Origin: Sulfuritalea sp.
GTDB lineage: Bacteria; Pseudomonadota; Gammaproteobacteria; Burkholderiales; Rhodocyclaceae
Length of the DNA: 6,146 bases
NCBI GenBank assembly: GCA_026399445.1
Contig: JAPLRA010000033.1
Coordinates: 1 to 6,146, forward strand
Direction: 5' to 3'
In this document: positions 1 through 5,538 of the stretch, one piece after another
Position numbering within the stretch: position 1 is the stretch's first letter
Layout: each line of letters opens with the position of its first letter
Position numbers and translations under genes: made by a program
The notes under the pieces: generated by a model
Seen by the model: only the letters and a program-made list of their open reading frames with translations
Told to the model about the DNA's origin: nothing
Databases searched by the model: none

Positions 1-406
1 CATCGGCACCGGCGGCACGATCACCGGCGTGGGCGAAGTACTCAAGGCGAGGAAGCCCGGCGTGCAGGTGATTGCCGTCGAACCCGATGCGAGCTCGGTG
101 CTCTCGGGCGGGGCGCGCGGTCCGCATCCGATTCAGGGCATCGGCGCCGGTTTTGTCCCGGCGATCCTCAACACGAAGGTCTACGACGAAGTGGTACGGG
201 TCAAGAATGACGATGCACTGAATACGGCCCGCCAACTGGCGACCGACGAAGGCCTGCTGGTCGGCATTTCGTCCGGTGCCGCGGTGTGGGCCGCGCTCGA
301 GGTCGCAAAACGGCCGGAGAACAAGGGCAAGCTGGTGGTGGTGATCATCCCTTCTTTCGGCGAGCGCTATTTGTCCACGGTCTTGTATCAGCATCTGGAC
401 GTGTGA
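1..406 (+). CDS. cysK: Cysteine synthase A, C-terminal part (5' end outside window)
   Basis: This is the last ~134 residues of O-acetylserine sulfhydrylase, the PLP enzyme that makes L-cysteine from O-acetylserine and sulfide in the cytoplasm. The reading frame is open from base 2. It begins with IGTGGTITGVGEVLK, whose GTGGT loop binds the PLP phosphate. It continues through AVEP, a PHPIQGIGAGFVP segment typical of CysK, and GISSGAA, in which a serine contacts the pyridine nitrogen of PLP. It ends with IIPSFGERYLSTVLY, the near-terminal CysK signature. An internal GTG at 29 is not the start, because conserved sequence precedes it. The protein ends QHLDV at a TGA (404-406), a normal C-terminus for the shorter CysK forms. 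CysM is less likely because the PHPIQGIGAGFVP and GERYLST segments fit CysK. The gene converges with the bactofilin gene, 49 nt away. I see no strong terminator hairpin with a T-run between them. Confidence 0.95.
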   Translation, partial: IGTGGTITGVGEVLKARKPGVQVIAVEPDASSVLSGGARGPHPIQGIGAGFVPAILNTKVYDEVVRVKNDDALNTARQLATDEGLLVGISSGAAVWAALEVAKRPENKGKLVVVIIPSFGERYLSTVLYQHLDV

Positions 407-455
407 AATTCGTGTGTAGCCGCGTCACGATTGGCGTTGCGAACCAGACTCTGCG

Positions 456-1565
456 TCAACGTCCCTGCTTTTTGTCACTTGCCCCGCTGGCCGGTTGCGG
501 CACGAAACTCATCCAGACGCCACTTTCGATGATTTTCGGCGCCACCTTCTTGCCCTGATAGAAAATCGTGATGTCGCGCCCTGTTTCGACCCGGAATATC
601 TCGCCTTTGGCGAATGAAATGCTTTCTGTTGAACCCCGGGATACATCGACGCGGGCGCCCGCAGCAGTGTCCTCGCGTTTCTTTCTGTAGAGCACGGCAG
701 GGTCCTTGCTGATAACCTGGAATACGCCCGCGGGCTTGCCTGGATTGACCCCTTGCACCGTGACCACTTTTTCCGGATCGGCTCCGGGATGATCCGGCGG
801 GGGCGCCTGAGCAGCAATCCGGGTATCGGCATCGGGGCTTGCTGCTTGGGGAGCCGCATCGCCAGAAGCGACCTTCCGAGCGCCCTGCAGCCCCCCACTT
901 TCCGCGGACGCGGGCTGCGCCTCCGGAACCGCCTTGTCAGTGGAATCCGCCTTGGTCGCACTATCGGCAAGCGGTGGCCCTGTCGGCGCAACGGACGCCG
1001 GATCCCGGCTTATCAACACCATTGCAACCATGGCGACAATCAGCGCAACGGCCCCGCCAAGCTTGATTCCCGCACCGAGGTGATCCCAAAGCCTGCGGTC
1101 GTCGGGCATCGGGTCGGCACGTGACCTGGAGGATGCTGCGACCGCCGGTGGTTCTGAAATGCGAATTCGATGTTCAGGATCCAGGCGATTGCCTTCCGCT
1201 GAATCCACTGGAATCAGCAATCCTTCGATGACGCCACCGGCATGAATATCGATAGCCTTGTAAAAAACATCCCCTGCGACACAGGCGCCCTGTTGAATTT
1301 CAATGGACTCCGATGAACGCACGGGTCCTTGAACACGACCGCCCACGACGACGTGCGGGGCTTTGATCGTGCCGGTAACACTGCCTGTCTTGCCGATGAC
1401 GACCGTTCCGTCGGAATCCGCGGCGCATGCAATGTCGCCTAGCGTGTCCCCCTGAATGAGCAGGACACCCGTGAAAGTGAGATTGCCTTCAAAGCGCAGG
1501 TCGGCACCGACCAGTGTGTCGGTGCGAGTATGCGAATATCTCACGGCTCCATTCTTTCCGGACAA
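456..1565 (-). CDS. Membrane-anchored bactofilin (polymer-forming cytoskeletal protein) with extra C-terminal domain
   Basis: The 369-residue protein has a bactofilin domain at about residues 17-120. It shows the repeating short beta-strand pattern of the bactofilin beta-helix, for example LVGADLRFEGNLTFTGVLLI, then VVIGKTGSVTGTIKAPHVVVGG and QQGACVAGDVFYKAIDIHAG. Bactofilins self-assemble without nucleotide into filaments that shape cells or recruit cell-wall enzymes. Most are 120-200 residues of beta-helix with short tails. This one continues with a basic segment (DDRRLWDH), one clear transmembrane helix (about 164-186, GAGIKLGGAVALIVAMVAMVLI), an Ala/Pro-rich linker (about 187-265) and a beta-rich C-terminal domain (about 266-356) containing FAKGEIFRVETGRDITIFYQGKKVAP. 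By the positive-inside rule the bactofilin part is cytoplasmic and the C-terminal domain periplasmic. I do not firmly recognise that domain; it loosely recalls the periplasmic end of RodZ. The start is a TTG at 1565 with a good Shine-Dalgarno; the frame has a stop just upstream and no ATG. A GTG eight codons in is the alternative. Confidence 0.85.
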   Translation of the reverse strand: MSGKNGAVRYSHTRTDTLVGADLRFEGNLTFTGVLLIQGDTLGDIACAADSDGTVVIGKTGSVTGTIKAPHVVVGGRVQGPVRSSESIEIQQGACVAGDVFYKAIDIHAGGVIEGLLIPVDSAEGNRLDPEHRIRISEPPAVAASSRSRADPMPDDRRLWDHLGAGIKLGGAVALIVAMVAMVLISRDPASVAPTGPPLADSATKADSTDKAVPEAQPASAESGGLQGARKVASGDAAPQAASPDADTRIAAQAPPPDHPGADPEKVVTVQGVNPGKPAGVFQVISKDPAVLYRKKREDTAAGARVDVSRGSTESISFAKGEIFRVETGRDITIFYQGKKVAPKIIESGVWMSFVPQPASGASDKKQGR

Positions 1566-1573
1566 AGGATTCG

Positions 1574-1579
1574 CCTCTT
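1574..1579 (-). promoter_or_regulatory. Ribosome binding site that supports the TTG start of the bactofilin gene
   Basis: On the minus strand AAGAGG lies 8 nt upstream of the TTG at 1565-1563. No in-frame ATG exists between this TTG and the upstream in-frame TGA, so the motif decides in favour of the rare TTG initiation codon over the internal GTG at codon 8. Confidence 0.6.
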
Positions 1580-1601
1580 GTTTCCTGTTACCAACCAGAG
1601 A

Positions 1602-1629
1602 GCATCATGATGCATTACCGTCGGACGGT
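1602..1629. repeat. Two adjacent perfect palindromes in the aapM-bactofilin spacer
   Basis: The 127-nt spacer (1566-1692) contains GCATCATGATGC (1602-1613), a perfect 12-bp palindrome, and three bases further on ACCGTC-G-GACGGT (1617-1629), two 6-nt arms around one base. They lie 37-64 nt upstream of the bactofilin TTG. They could be operator sites or a small stem. Neither is followed by a T-run, so they do not look like an intrinsic terminator for the aap genes. I could not identify a convincing -35/-10 pair in this spacer. Confidence 0.4.
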
Positions 1630-1692
1630 CACAGGCATAGTACAAGACAAATCAAGCGGCATACAGTCCTGGTGCATTCGTTCTCCGGCAGA

Positions 1693-2754
1693 TCACGTTC
1701 GCAGAGGTCCGCGCTGGAGTTCCAGGTTGCGGCTGAAGCGCGACATGGCGTAGCAGCCGATCCAGTAGATCATGGCGATGAACAGGTAGCCTTCGAGATA
1801 GTATGAGCGCCATTCGGCGTCGCCCGCCAGCGCCAGCGAGAGCGAGCCGGTCAGTTCGTACAGGCTGACCACGGTCACCAGCGAGGTGTCCTTGAAGACG
1901 CTGACCGCGCTGTTCATCATGGAAGGAATCACGGCGCGCAGCGCTTGCGGCAGGATGATCCAGCGCATGGCCTGCCAGCGACCGAGACCCAGCGCCGACG
2001 CGGCATCGTGCTGGCCGGCGGGGATCGCCTGCAGACCGCCACGAATGGTTTCCGACAGGTAGGCGGCGGCAAACAGGACGATCGCCCCCTGCACCCGCAG
2101 CAGCACATCGATAGCGAAGCCCTGCGGCAGGATGATGGGGAACAGGAACGAGGCGAGGAACAGCACCGAAATCAGCGGCACGCCGCGCACCAGTTCGACG
2201 TAGATCGCGCATAAGGTCCGGAGCAGGGGCAGACCGGATTGCCGGCCAAGGGCGACCAGAATCGCCAGCGGAAAGGCCAGCAGCATGCCCATGGTCGCCA
2301 GCAGCAGCGTTAACGGCAAGCCGCCCCATTGATCGCTCTCGACCGGACTGAGGCCGAAGTGGCCGCCGCCCATGAGTACAAAGAATGCAGGCAGGGCCAG
2401 TGCCCATGTCGCCAGCAGCGGGCCGCGCGCCAGCAGGCGCAGACCGCTGGCAACAATTGCCAGGAGGAGCAGCGCGGTCGCCAGCAGCGGCCGCCACTGT
2501 TCGGCATGGGGGTAGCGGCCGAAGAGGATGAACCGGTACTTTTCTGCCACCACGCCCCAGCAGGCACCCGCATGATTCGAGGCGTGACAGGCGTTGGCAT
2601 CCGTCTTGAATACCGCCTGCAGTAGCATCCAGTCGATCAGCCCCGGCAGCCACCAGAACGCGGCCGCCACCAGCATCAGTGTTGTCAGGCTGCTGAACGC
2701 ATCCGAAAACAGGTTGCGGCGCAGCCAGAGCCGGGTCGTGGCGAGTTGATTCAT
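1693..2754 (-). CDS. aapM: General L-amino-acid ABC transporter permease, AapM type
   Basis: This is an inner-membrane permease of the polar/general amino-acid ABC importer family (HisM/GltK superfamily; Aap in rhizobia, Bzt in Rhodobacter). It pairs with AapQ to form the translocation pore. The 353 residues include an N-terminal membrane segment (about 23-45), the AapM-typical GACWGVVAEKYRFILFGRYPHAEQWRP block (about 63-89), two hydrophobic helices (about 90-127), and the permease domain. That domain carries LPLTLLLATMG (about 146), YVELVRGVPLI (about 185-195), ETIRGGLQAIP, and the EAA coupling loop GQHDAASALGLGRWQAMRWIILPQALR (about 247-273), which docks on the ATPase. The length is slightly under the usual range of about 360-385. 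It overlaps aapQ by four bases (ATGA), implying translational coupling. The expected next gene, the ATPase aapP, is absent: a 127-nt spacer and then the bactofilin gene follow. Confidence 0.92.
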   Translation of the reverse strand: MNQLATTRLWLRRNLFSDAFSSLTTLMLVAAAFWWLPGLIDWMLLQAVFKTDANACHASNHAGACWGVVAEKYRFILFGRYPHAEQWRPLLATALLLLAIVASGLRLLARGPLLATWALALPAFFVLMGGGHFGLSPVESDQWGGLPLTLLLATMGMLLAFPLAILVALGRQSGLPLLRTLCAIYVELVRGVPLISVLFLASFLFPIILPQGFAIDVLLRVQGAIVLFAAAYLSETIRGGLQAIPAGQHDAASALGLGRWQAMRWIILPQALRAVIPSMMNSAVSVFKDTSLVTVVSLYELTGSLSLALAGDAEWRSYYLEGYLFIAMIYWIGCYAMSRFSRNLELQRGPLRT

Positions 2755-3722
2755 GCGCGCTCAGCCCACCGTCCGCTGCGACGCTCCAGCCAGCCGCTGA
2801 GCCAGGCCGTCAGCAGCGAAAGAATCAGGTACACCGCCATGATCAGGGCGATGCATTCGGCAGCGCGGCCGGTCTGGTTGAGTGTGGTGTTGGCGACCGA
2901 CACCAGATCGGGATAGCCGATGGCGACAGCCAGCGACGCATTTTTGGTCAGGCTCAGATGCTGGTTGGTCAGCGGCGGGATGATGCTGCGCAGGGCTTGC
3001 GGCAACAGCACCAACCGAAAGAGCTGGATTCGCGTCATGCCCAGCGCCAGCGCCGCATCGCTCTGGCCGCGCGGCACCGCCTGGATTCCGGCACGCACGG
3101 TTTCGGCGACGTAGGCCGCGGTATAGAGGCTTAATCCGAGCAGCAGGGCGAGGAACTCTGGGGTCAGCGCGGCGCCGCCGGCGATGCCCATTGCGCCGCG
3201 CAGCGGAAGGTCGAACAGTCCGCTGTCACCGCCCGGCCAAGGCAGCGCCAGCCCGCTCTTGCTGAGGAATACATACGGCGCCAGTTGCTGCGCTTCGCTG
3301 GCCAGCGGCAGCAGGTCGGTCACCACGAAGTACCACGCCAGCAACTGCAGCAGCAGCGGCACATTGCGCAGGGTTTCGACGTAGGCTGCGCAACGCCCGC
3401 GCAGCAGCAGATTGGACGAAAGCCTGCCGAGGCCGATCAGCGTGCCGAGCACGCTGCTGATGACGATTGCCGGCAATGCCACGCGCAGCGTATTGGCCAG
3501 CCCCGCGGCCAGCGCCCGCAGCGTGCTGTCGGCGGAATCGAAGGGCAGCAGGCTTTCGCCGATGGCAAAGCCTGCGGGTTCGAGCAGGAAGCCGAAGCCG
3601 CTGCGTATGCCGCGTTCGGCCATGTTGGCGGCGGTGACATCGAGCAGCCACCACAGAGTCGCCAGCAATGCGGCCGCCAGCAACGCCTGGATTCCTAATT
3701 CGCGTCGGTGACGACTCTGCAT
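2751..3722 (-). CDS. aapQ: General L-amino-acid ABC transporter permease, AapQ type
   Basis: This is the first of the two pore-forming permeases of the Aap importer. The N-terminal helix (about 11-27) is followed by NMAERGIRSGFGFLLEPAGFAIGESLLPF, a hallmark of AapQ/BztB. The permease core begins near ANTLRVALP (about 76) and includes YVETLRNVPLLLQLLAWYF (114-132). It carries AYVAETVRAGIQAVP (203-217) and the EAA loop GQSDAALALGMTRIQLFRLVLLPQALRSIIPP (219-250). The block TNQHLSLTKNASLAVAIGYPDLVSV and the NQTGRAAE segment that follow are strongly AapQ-like. At 323 residues it is shorter than the rhizobial protein (about 400). The core motifs are intact, so I read it as a compact form rather than a broken gene. 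The ATG at 3722 lies 34 nt after the aapJ stop and has no recognisable Shine-Dalgarno. It overlaps aapM by 4 nt. Confidence 0.92.
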   Translation of the reverse strand: MQSRHRRELGIQALLAAALLATLWWLLDVTAANMAERGIRSGFGFLLEPAGFAIGESLLPFDSADSTLRALAAGLANTLRVALPAIVISSVLGTLIGLGRLSSNLLLRGRCAAYVETLRNVPLLLQLLAWYFVVTDLLPLASEAQQLAPYVFLSKSGLALPWPGGDSGLFDLPLRGAMGIAGGAALTPEFLALLLGLSLYTAAYVAETVRAGIQAVPRGQSDAALALGMTRIQLFRLVLLPQALRSIIPPLTNQHLSLTKNASLAVAIGYPDLVSVANTTLNQTGRAAECIALIMAVYLILSLLTAWLSGWLERRSGRWAERA

Positions 3723-3749
3723 CTCGGAGGAAAATCGGCGCTGGCGAGA

Positions 3750-3770
3750 CGGCGATTCAGCGAATCGGCG
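3750..3770 (-). promoter_or_regulatory. Intercistronic hairpin over the aapJ stop codon
   Basis: In the transcript, CGCCGAUUC-GCU-GAAUCGCCG can fold into nine base-pair positions with a single C-C mismatch; the inner six pairs are perfect. It spans the aapJ TGA (3759-3757) and lies in front of aapQ. There is no U-run, so it is not a classical terminator. Hairpins at this place in ABC importer operons often stabilise the upstream mRNA or reduce readthrough so that binding protein exceeds permease. Whether this one does so is an inference. Confidence 0.4.
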
Positions 3771-4785
3771 GTGCGTACATCAATCCGCCCTTGCTCCACA
3801 AGGCGTTGACGCCGCGCGGCAGCTTGAGCGGAGAGGCACTGCCGACATTGCGCTGGTGCATCTCGCCATAGTTGCCTACCGCCTTCACGGCGCGTGCCGC
3901 CCAGTCGCGTTCCAGCCCCAGCAGCTTGCCGCTGTCCTCGGCGCTGCCCAGCAGGCGCTGGATGGCCGGATCGGTGCTGGCCTTCATCTGTTCGAGATTG
4001 GCCTGGGTGACGCCGTACTCCTCGGCTTCGATCAGGGCGAAGATCACCCACTTGACGATGGCGAACCACTCGTCGTCACCGCGCCGCACCACCGGCCCCA
4101 GCGGTTCCTTGGAGATCAGTTCGGGCAGCACCACATAGTCATCCGGCTGCGGGGCTTCCTTGCTCCGGATGAAGGCCAGGGCCGAGGCATCGGTGGTGTA
4201 GGCCTGGCAGCGGCCGCTGAAGAAGGCCTTGATCGAGGCCTCGAACTTCTCGAACACCACCGGTTTGATCTTGATGCCCTGCGCCTTGAACCAGTCGCTC
4301 AGGTTCTTCTCGGTCGTGGTGCCCGACTGGACGCAGATCTCCGCATTCTTCAACTGCTTTGCGCTGGTGATCTTGAGTTTTTTCGGCACCAGAAAGCCTT
4401 GTCCGTCGTAGTAGGTGACGGCAGTGAAATGCAGGCCCAGCGAGGCATCACGCGTCAGTGTCCAGGTCGTGTTGCGCGAGAGGATGTCCACCTCGCCCGA
4501 TTGCAGCGCCGTGAAGCGCTGCTGCGCATTGAGCGGTACGTACTTGACCTTGTTCGGATCATTCAGCACGGCCGCGGCTATTGCGCGGCAGACATCGACA
4601 TCGAGTCCGTTCCAGCGGCCCTGGCTGTCGGCCGAGGAAAAGCCGATGACGCCGGTGCTGACGCCGCAGACCAGTTGTGCCCGCTGCCGGATAGTGTCGA
4701 GCGTCTTGCCGGCGAGCGCGGGAGAGAGGTGAAGCAGCAGCGCGATGGCTACGGGAAAGTGACGCATCAAGTTGAGTATTCCCAT
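3757..4785 (-). CDS. aapJ: Periplasmic general L-amino-acid binding protein, AapJ type
   Basis: This is the solute-binding protein that captures amino acids in the periplasm and delivers them to AapQM. The 342 residues match the usual 340-345. A signal peptide with cleavage probably after ALA (residue 25) is followed by the family pattern: TLDTIRQRAQLVCGVSTGVIGFS (28-50), GLDVDVCRAIAAAV (60-73), then FTALQSGEVDILSRNTTWTLTRD (91-113). Further on come AEICVQSGTTTEKNL (148-162), CQAYTTDASALA (193-204) and the C-terminal AVKAVGNYGEMHQRNVG (299-315), all characteristic of AapJ/BztA. The ATG at 4785 is 9 nt after the antitoxin stop and lacks a clear Shine-Dalgarno. A second ATG six codons in (4767) gives a compact signal peptide starting MRHFPVAIALLLHL and has a GGGA 12 nt upstream, so either may be used. 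The tight spacing suggests cotranscription with the toxin-antitoxin genes. Specificity within amino acids cannot be read from sequence. Confidence 0.93.
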   Translation of the reverse strand: MGILNLMRHFPVAIALLLHLSPALAGKTLDTIRQRAQLVCGVSTGVIGFSSADSQGRWNGLDVDVCRAIAAAVLNDPNKVKYVPLNAQQRFTALQSGEVDILSRNTTWTLTRDASLGLHFTAVTYYDGQGFLVPKKLKITSAKQLKNAEICVQSGTTTEKNLSDWFKAQGIKIKPVVFEKFEASIKAFFSGRCQAYTTDASALAFIRSKEAPQPDDYVVLPELISKEPLGPVVRRGDDEWFAIVKWVIFALIEAEEYGVTQANLEQMKASTDPAIQRLLGSAEDSGKLLGLERDWAARAVKAVGNYGEMHQRNVGSASPLKLPRGVNALWSKGGLMYAPPIR

Positions 4786-4794
4786 TTTGAAAAA

Positions 4795-5139
4795 TCACGC
4801 CGCCTTCAGCACGAAATCGACATGCACCGCGTCGTACGGAAAATGAAACCCCGCTTCGTCGCGCTCGATTAGCCCGACGGCCAGCAGCGAATGCACATCT
4901 GTATGCACACCACGCACGTCGCGCCCGACGCGCCGCGCGATTTCTCGCAGGGCCAGTGACCCCGCGCCAGTCATCACCTTGAGGATATCCCAGCGCAGCG
5001 GCGTCAGCGTGCTCCATAGCGCGCGCTCATCGACAAAGCCGATGAAGGGCGCCGCGCGCTTGCCAGTCGTCATTGCGCGGGTGAAGCGGGCCTTGATCTC
5101 TTCGCGAGAGGCGACGCCAATGGTTACGGTATTTGTCAT
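4795..5139 (-). CDS. Winged-helix antitoxin/repressor, TumA type (HVO_A0114-like DNA-binding family)
   Basis: The predicted DNA-binding protein has 114 residues from this start. LWSTLTPLRWDILKVMTGAGSLALREIARRVGRDVRGVHTDVHSLLAVGLIERDEAGFHFPYDAVHVDFVL is a winged helix-turn-helix. The HTH is LALREIARRVGRDVRGVHTDVHSLLAVGLI, and the wing ends in the FPYDAVHVDF motif I associate with the HVO_A0114 family. These proteins are the cognate antitoxins of TumE-family toxins, and the TumE-like gene lies directly upstream. The N-terminal ~40 residues (TVTIGVASREEIKARFTRAM) probably contact the toxin or partner subunit (inference). The frame also permits an ATG at 5157, giving 120 residues and a 17-nt overlap with the toxin. 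I prefer the ATG at 5139 because GGGGA sits 7 nt upstream and the toxin stop is one base away, typical of coupled TA genes. A generic MarR/ArsR-like regulator is the alternative reading. Confidence 0.8.
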   Translation of the reverse strand: MTNTVTIGVASREEIKARFTRAMTTGKRAAPFIGFVDERALWSTLTPLRWDILKVMTGAGSLALREIARRVGRDVRGVHTDVHSLLAVGLIERDEAGFHFPYDAVHVDFVLKAA

Positions 5140-5140
5140 G

Positions 5141-5422
5141 TCACATTCCCCAATCATCCACGGCGGTCCAGAAGTCCGCCATTAGCTGCTCCAGCGACGT
5201 GAAGGCGTACGGCGCCTCGGTCTCGCCCCGGTGGAAGTGGTCGCCTTTGCGCGCTTCGTTGTCAAAGCGCAGCACGCACACCCCCTCCACCACGTAAGCC
5301 AGGCTGTACTTCAAGTCGTGCGTGCTGCCGGGCACCTGGCCCGGTACCCGGAACACACGCACGGCGACAAAAGCATGATCCCCCTGCGGGTAGCGGTCAT
5401 CGAGGATCAGCACGGCTTGCAT
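5141..5422 (-). CDS. TumE-family toxin of a type II-like toxin-antitoxin module
   Basis: This small basic/aromatic protein has 93 residues from this start. It begins MQAVLILDDRYPQGD. It carries the conserved TumE layout: VRVFRVPGQVPGSTHDLKYSLAYV, then LRFDNEARKGDHFHRGE with the KGDHxH motif, then PYAFTSLEQLMADFWTAVDDW. Family members are about 90-110 residues and share the order GS.H..KY, DNE..KGDH.H and YxFxSLExLxxDFW, all of which are intact here, so the toxin looks functional. The toxic mechanism is not something I can state from sequence. The toxin precedes the winged-helix antitoxin gene on the same strand; from the preferred antitoxin start they are separated by one base. The frame also has an ATG at 5434 (four extra residues, MLYN), but that codon lies inside the predicted -10 element, and family proteins typically begin near M-x-A, so the ATG at 5422 is favoured. 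Confidence 0.83.
   Translation of the reverse strand: MQAVLILDDRYPQGDHAFVAVRVFRVPGQVPGSTHDLKYSLAYVVEGVCVLRFDNEARKGDHFHRGETEAPYAFTSLEQLMADFWTAVDDWGM
5147..5151 (-). promoter_or_regulatory. Ribosome binding site favouring the internal antitoxin start
   Basis: On the minus strand GGGGA lies 7 nt before the ATG at 5139-5137 and inside the last codons of the toxin gene. The alternative ATG at 5157 has only a weak purine stretch before it. This would make antitoxin translation depend on ribosomes finishing the toxin gene or binding at this site. Confidence 0.45.
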
Positions 5423-5440
5423 GTTGTAAAGCATAGCAAC
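5423..5440. repeat. Operator-like dyad, copy 1, over the -10 element
   Basis: GTTGTAA-AGCA-TAGCAAC is an imperfect inverted repeat with 5 of 7 arm positions paired. Its first 12 nt, GTTGTAAAGCAT, are identical to those of copy 2, 28 bp away. It covers the predicted -10 hexamer and ends next to the toxin ATG. It is a likely binding site for the winged-helix antitoxin (inference). Confidence 0.6.
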
Positions 5441-5458
5441 AGCGATGGGCGTTGTAAA
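5430..5458 (-). promoter_or_regulatory. Predicted sigma70-type promoter of the toxin-antitoxin(-aap) unit
   Basis: On the minus strand TTTACA (5458-5453, 5/6 match to TTGACA) is separated by exactly 17 nt from TATGCT (5435-5430, 4/6 match to TATAAT, with both the TA start and the final T). The expected transcription start is 7-8 nt downstream, at or next to the A of the toxin ATG at 5422. No Shine-Dalgarno precedes that ATG, so a leaderless mRNA is plausible. Both hexamers are embedded in a repeated dyad. Confidence 0.6.
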
Positions 5459-5468
5459 GCATTACAAC
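5451..5468. repeat. Operator-like dyad, copy 2, over the -35 element
   Basis: GTTGTAA-AGCA-TTACAAC is a perfect 7-bp inverted repeat around a 4-nt centre. It covers the predicted -35 hexamer (5453-5458). Together with copy 1 it forms a tandem pair with 28 bp centre-to-centre spacing and a 10-nt gap, so a bound repressor would block both promoter hexamers. Confidence 0.65.
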
Positions 5469-5474
5469 AGGCGA

Positions 5475-5496
5475 TGCGTCGCAGCTACAAGACGCA
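5475..5496 (-). other. Hairpin in the dinB-tumE spacer
   Basis: TGCGTC and GACGCA form a perfect 6-bp stem with a 10-nt loop, 43 nt past the dinB stop and just upstream of the operator pair. It has no T-run, so it is at best a weak terminator for dinB. The rest of the 116-nt spacer (5423-5538) holds the promoter and the two dyads. Confidence 0.3.
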
Positions 5497-5538
5497 GCCA
5501 ATCTTTCTATGCCTCGGCGTCCCTGTCAGTGGGAGGGC

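Noticed and set aside
435..461. CGTTG...CAACG inverted repeat at the cysK-bactofilin convergent junction as a bidirectional terminator.
   Set aside because: Only five pairs with a 17-nt loop and no adjacent T-run on either strand.
1617..1629. The ACCGTC-G-GACGGT palindrome as a terminator of the aap genes.
   Set aside because: The stem is short with almost no loop and no T-run follows on the minus strand.
1615..1677. A 20-codon minus-strand ORF (MHQDCMPLDLSCTMPVTVRR) with GGAG 5 nt upstream, just after aapM.
   Set aside because: It has a plausible ribosome binding site, but is very short, does not resemble the start of an AapP ATPase, and its 3' end overlaps a palindrome; chance cannot be excluded.
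1652..2653. A 333-codon open frame on the minus strand overlapping aapM in another frame.
   Set aside because: The translation is Arg/Ala/Gly/Pro-rich with no membrane pattern or motifs, while aapM in the other frame is a well-supported permease.
3856..4872. A 338-codon open frame on the plus strand opposite aapJ.
   Set aside because: It lies fully antisense to a protein with clear AapJ motifs throughout; its low-complexity, Arg/Gly/Leu-rich translation is typical of a shadow frame in GC-rich DNA.
5259..5270. A GTTGTCAAAGC sequence inside tumE resembling the operator core.
   Set aside because: It contains an inserted base, lacks the dyad partner arm and lies within coding sequence, so it is probably coincidental.
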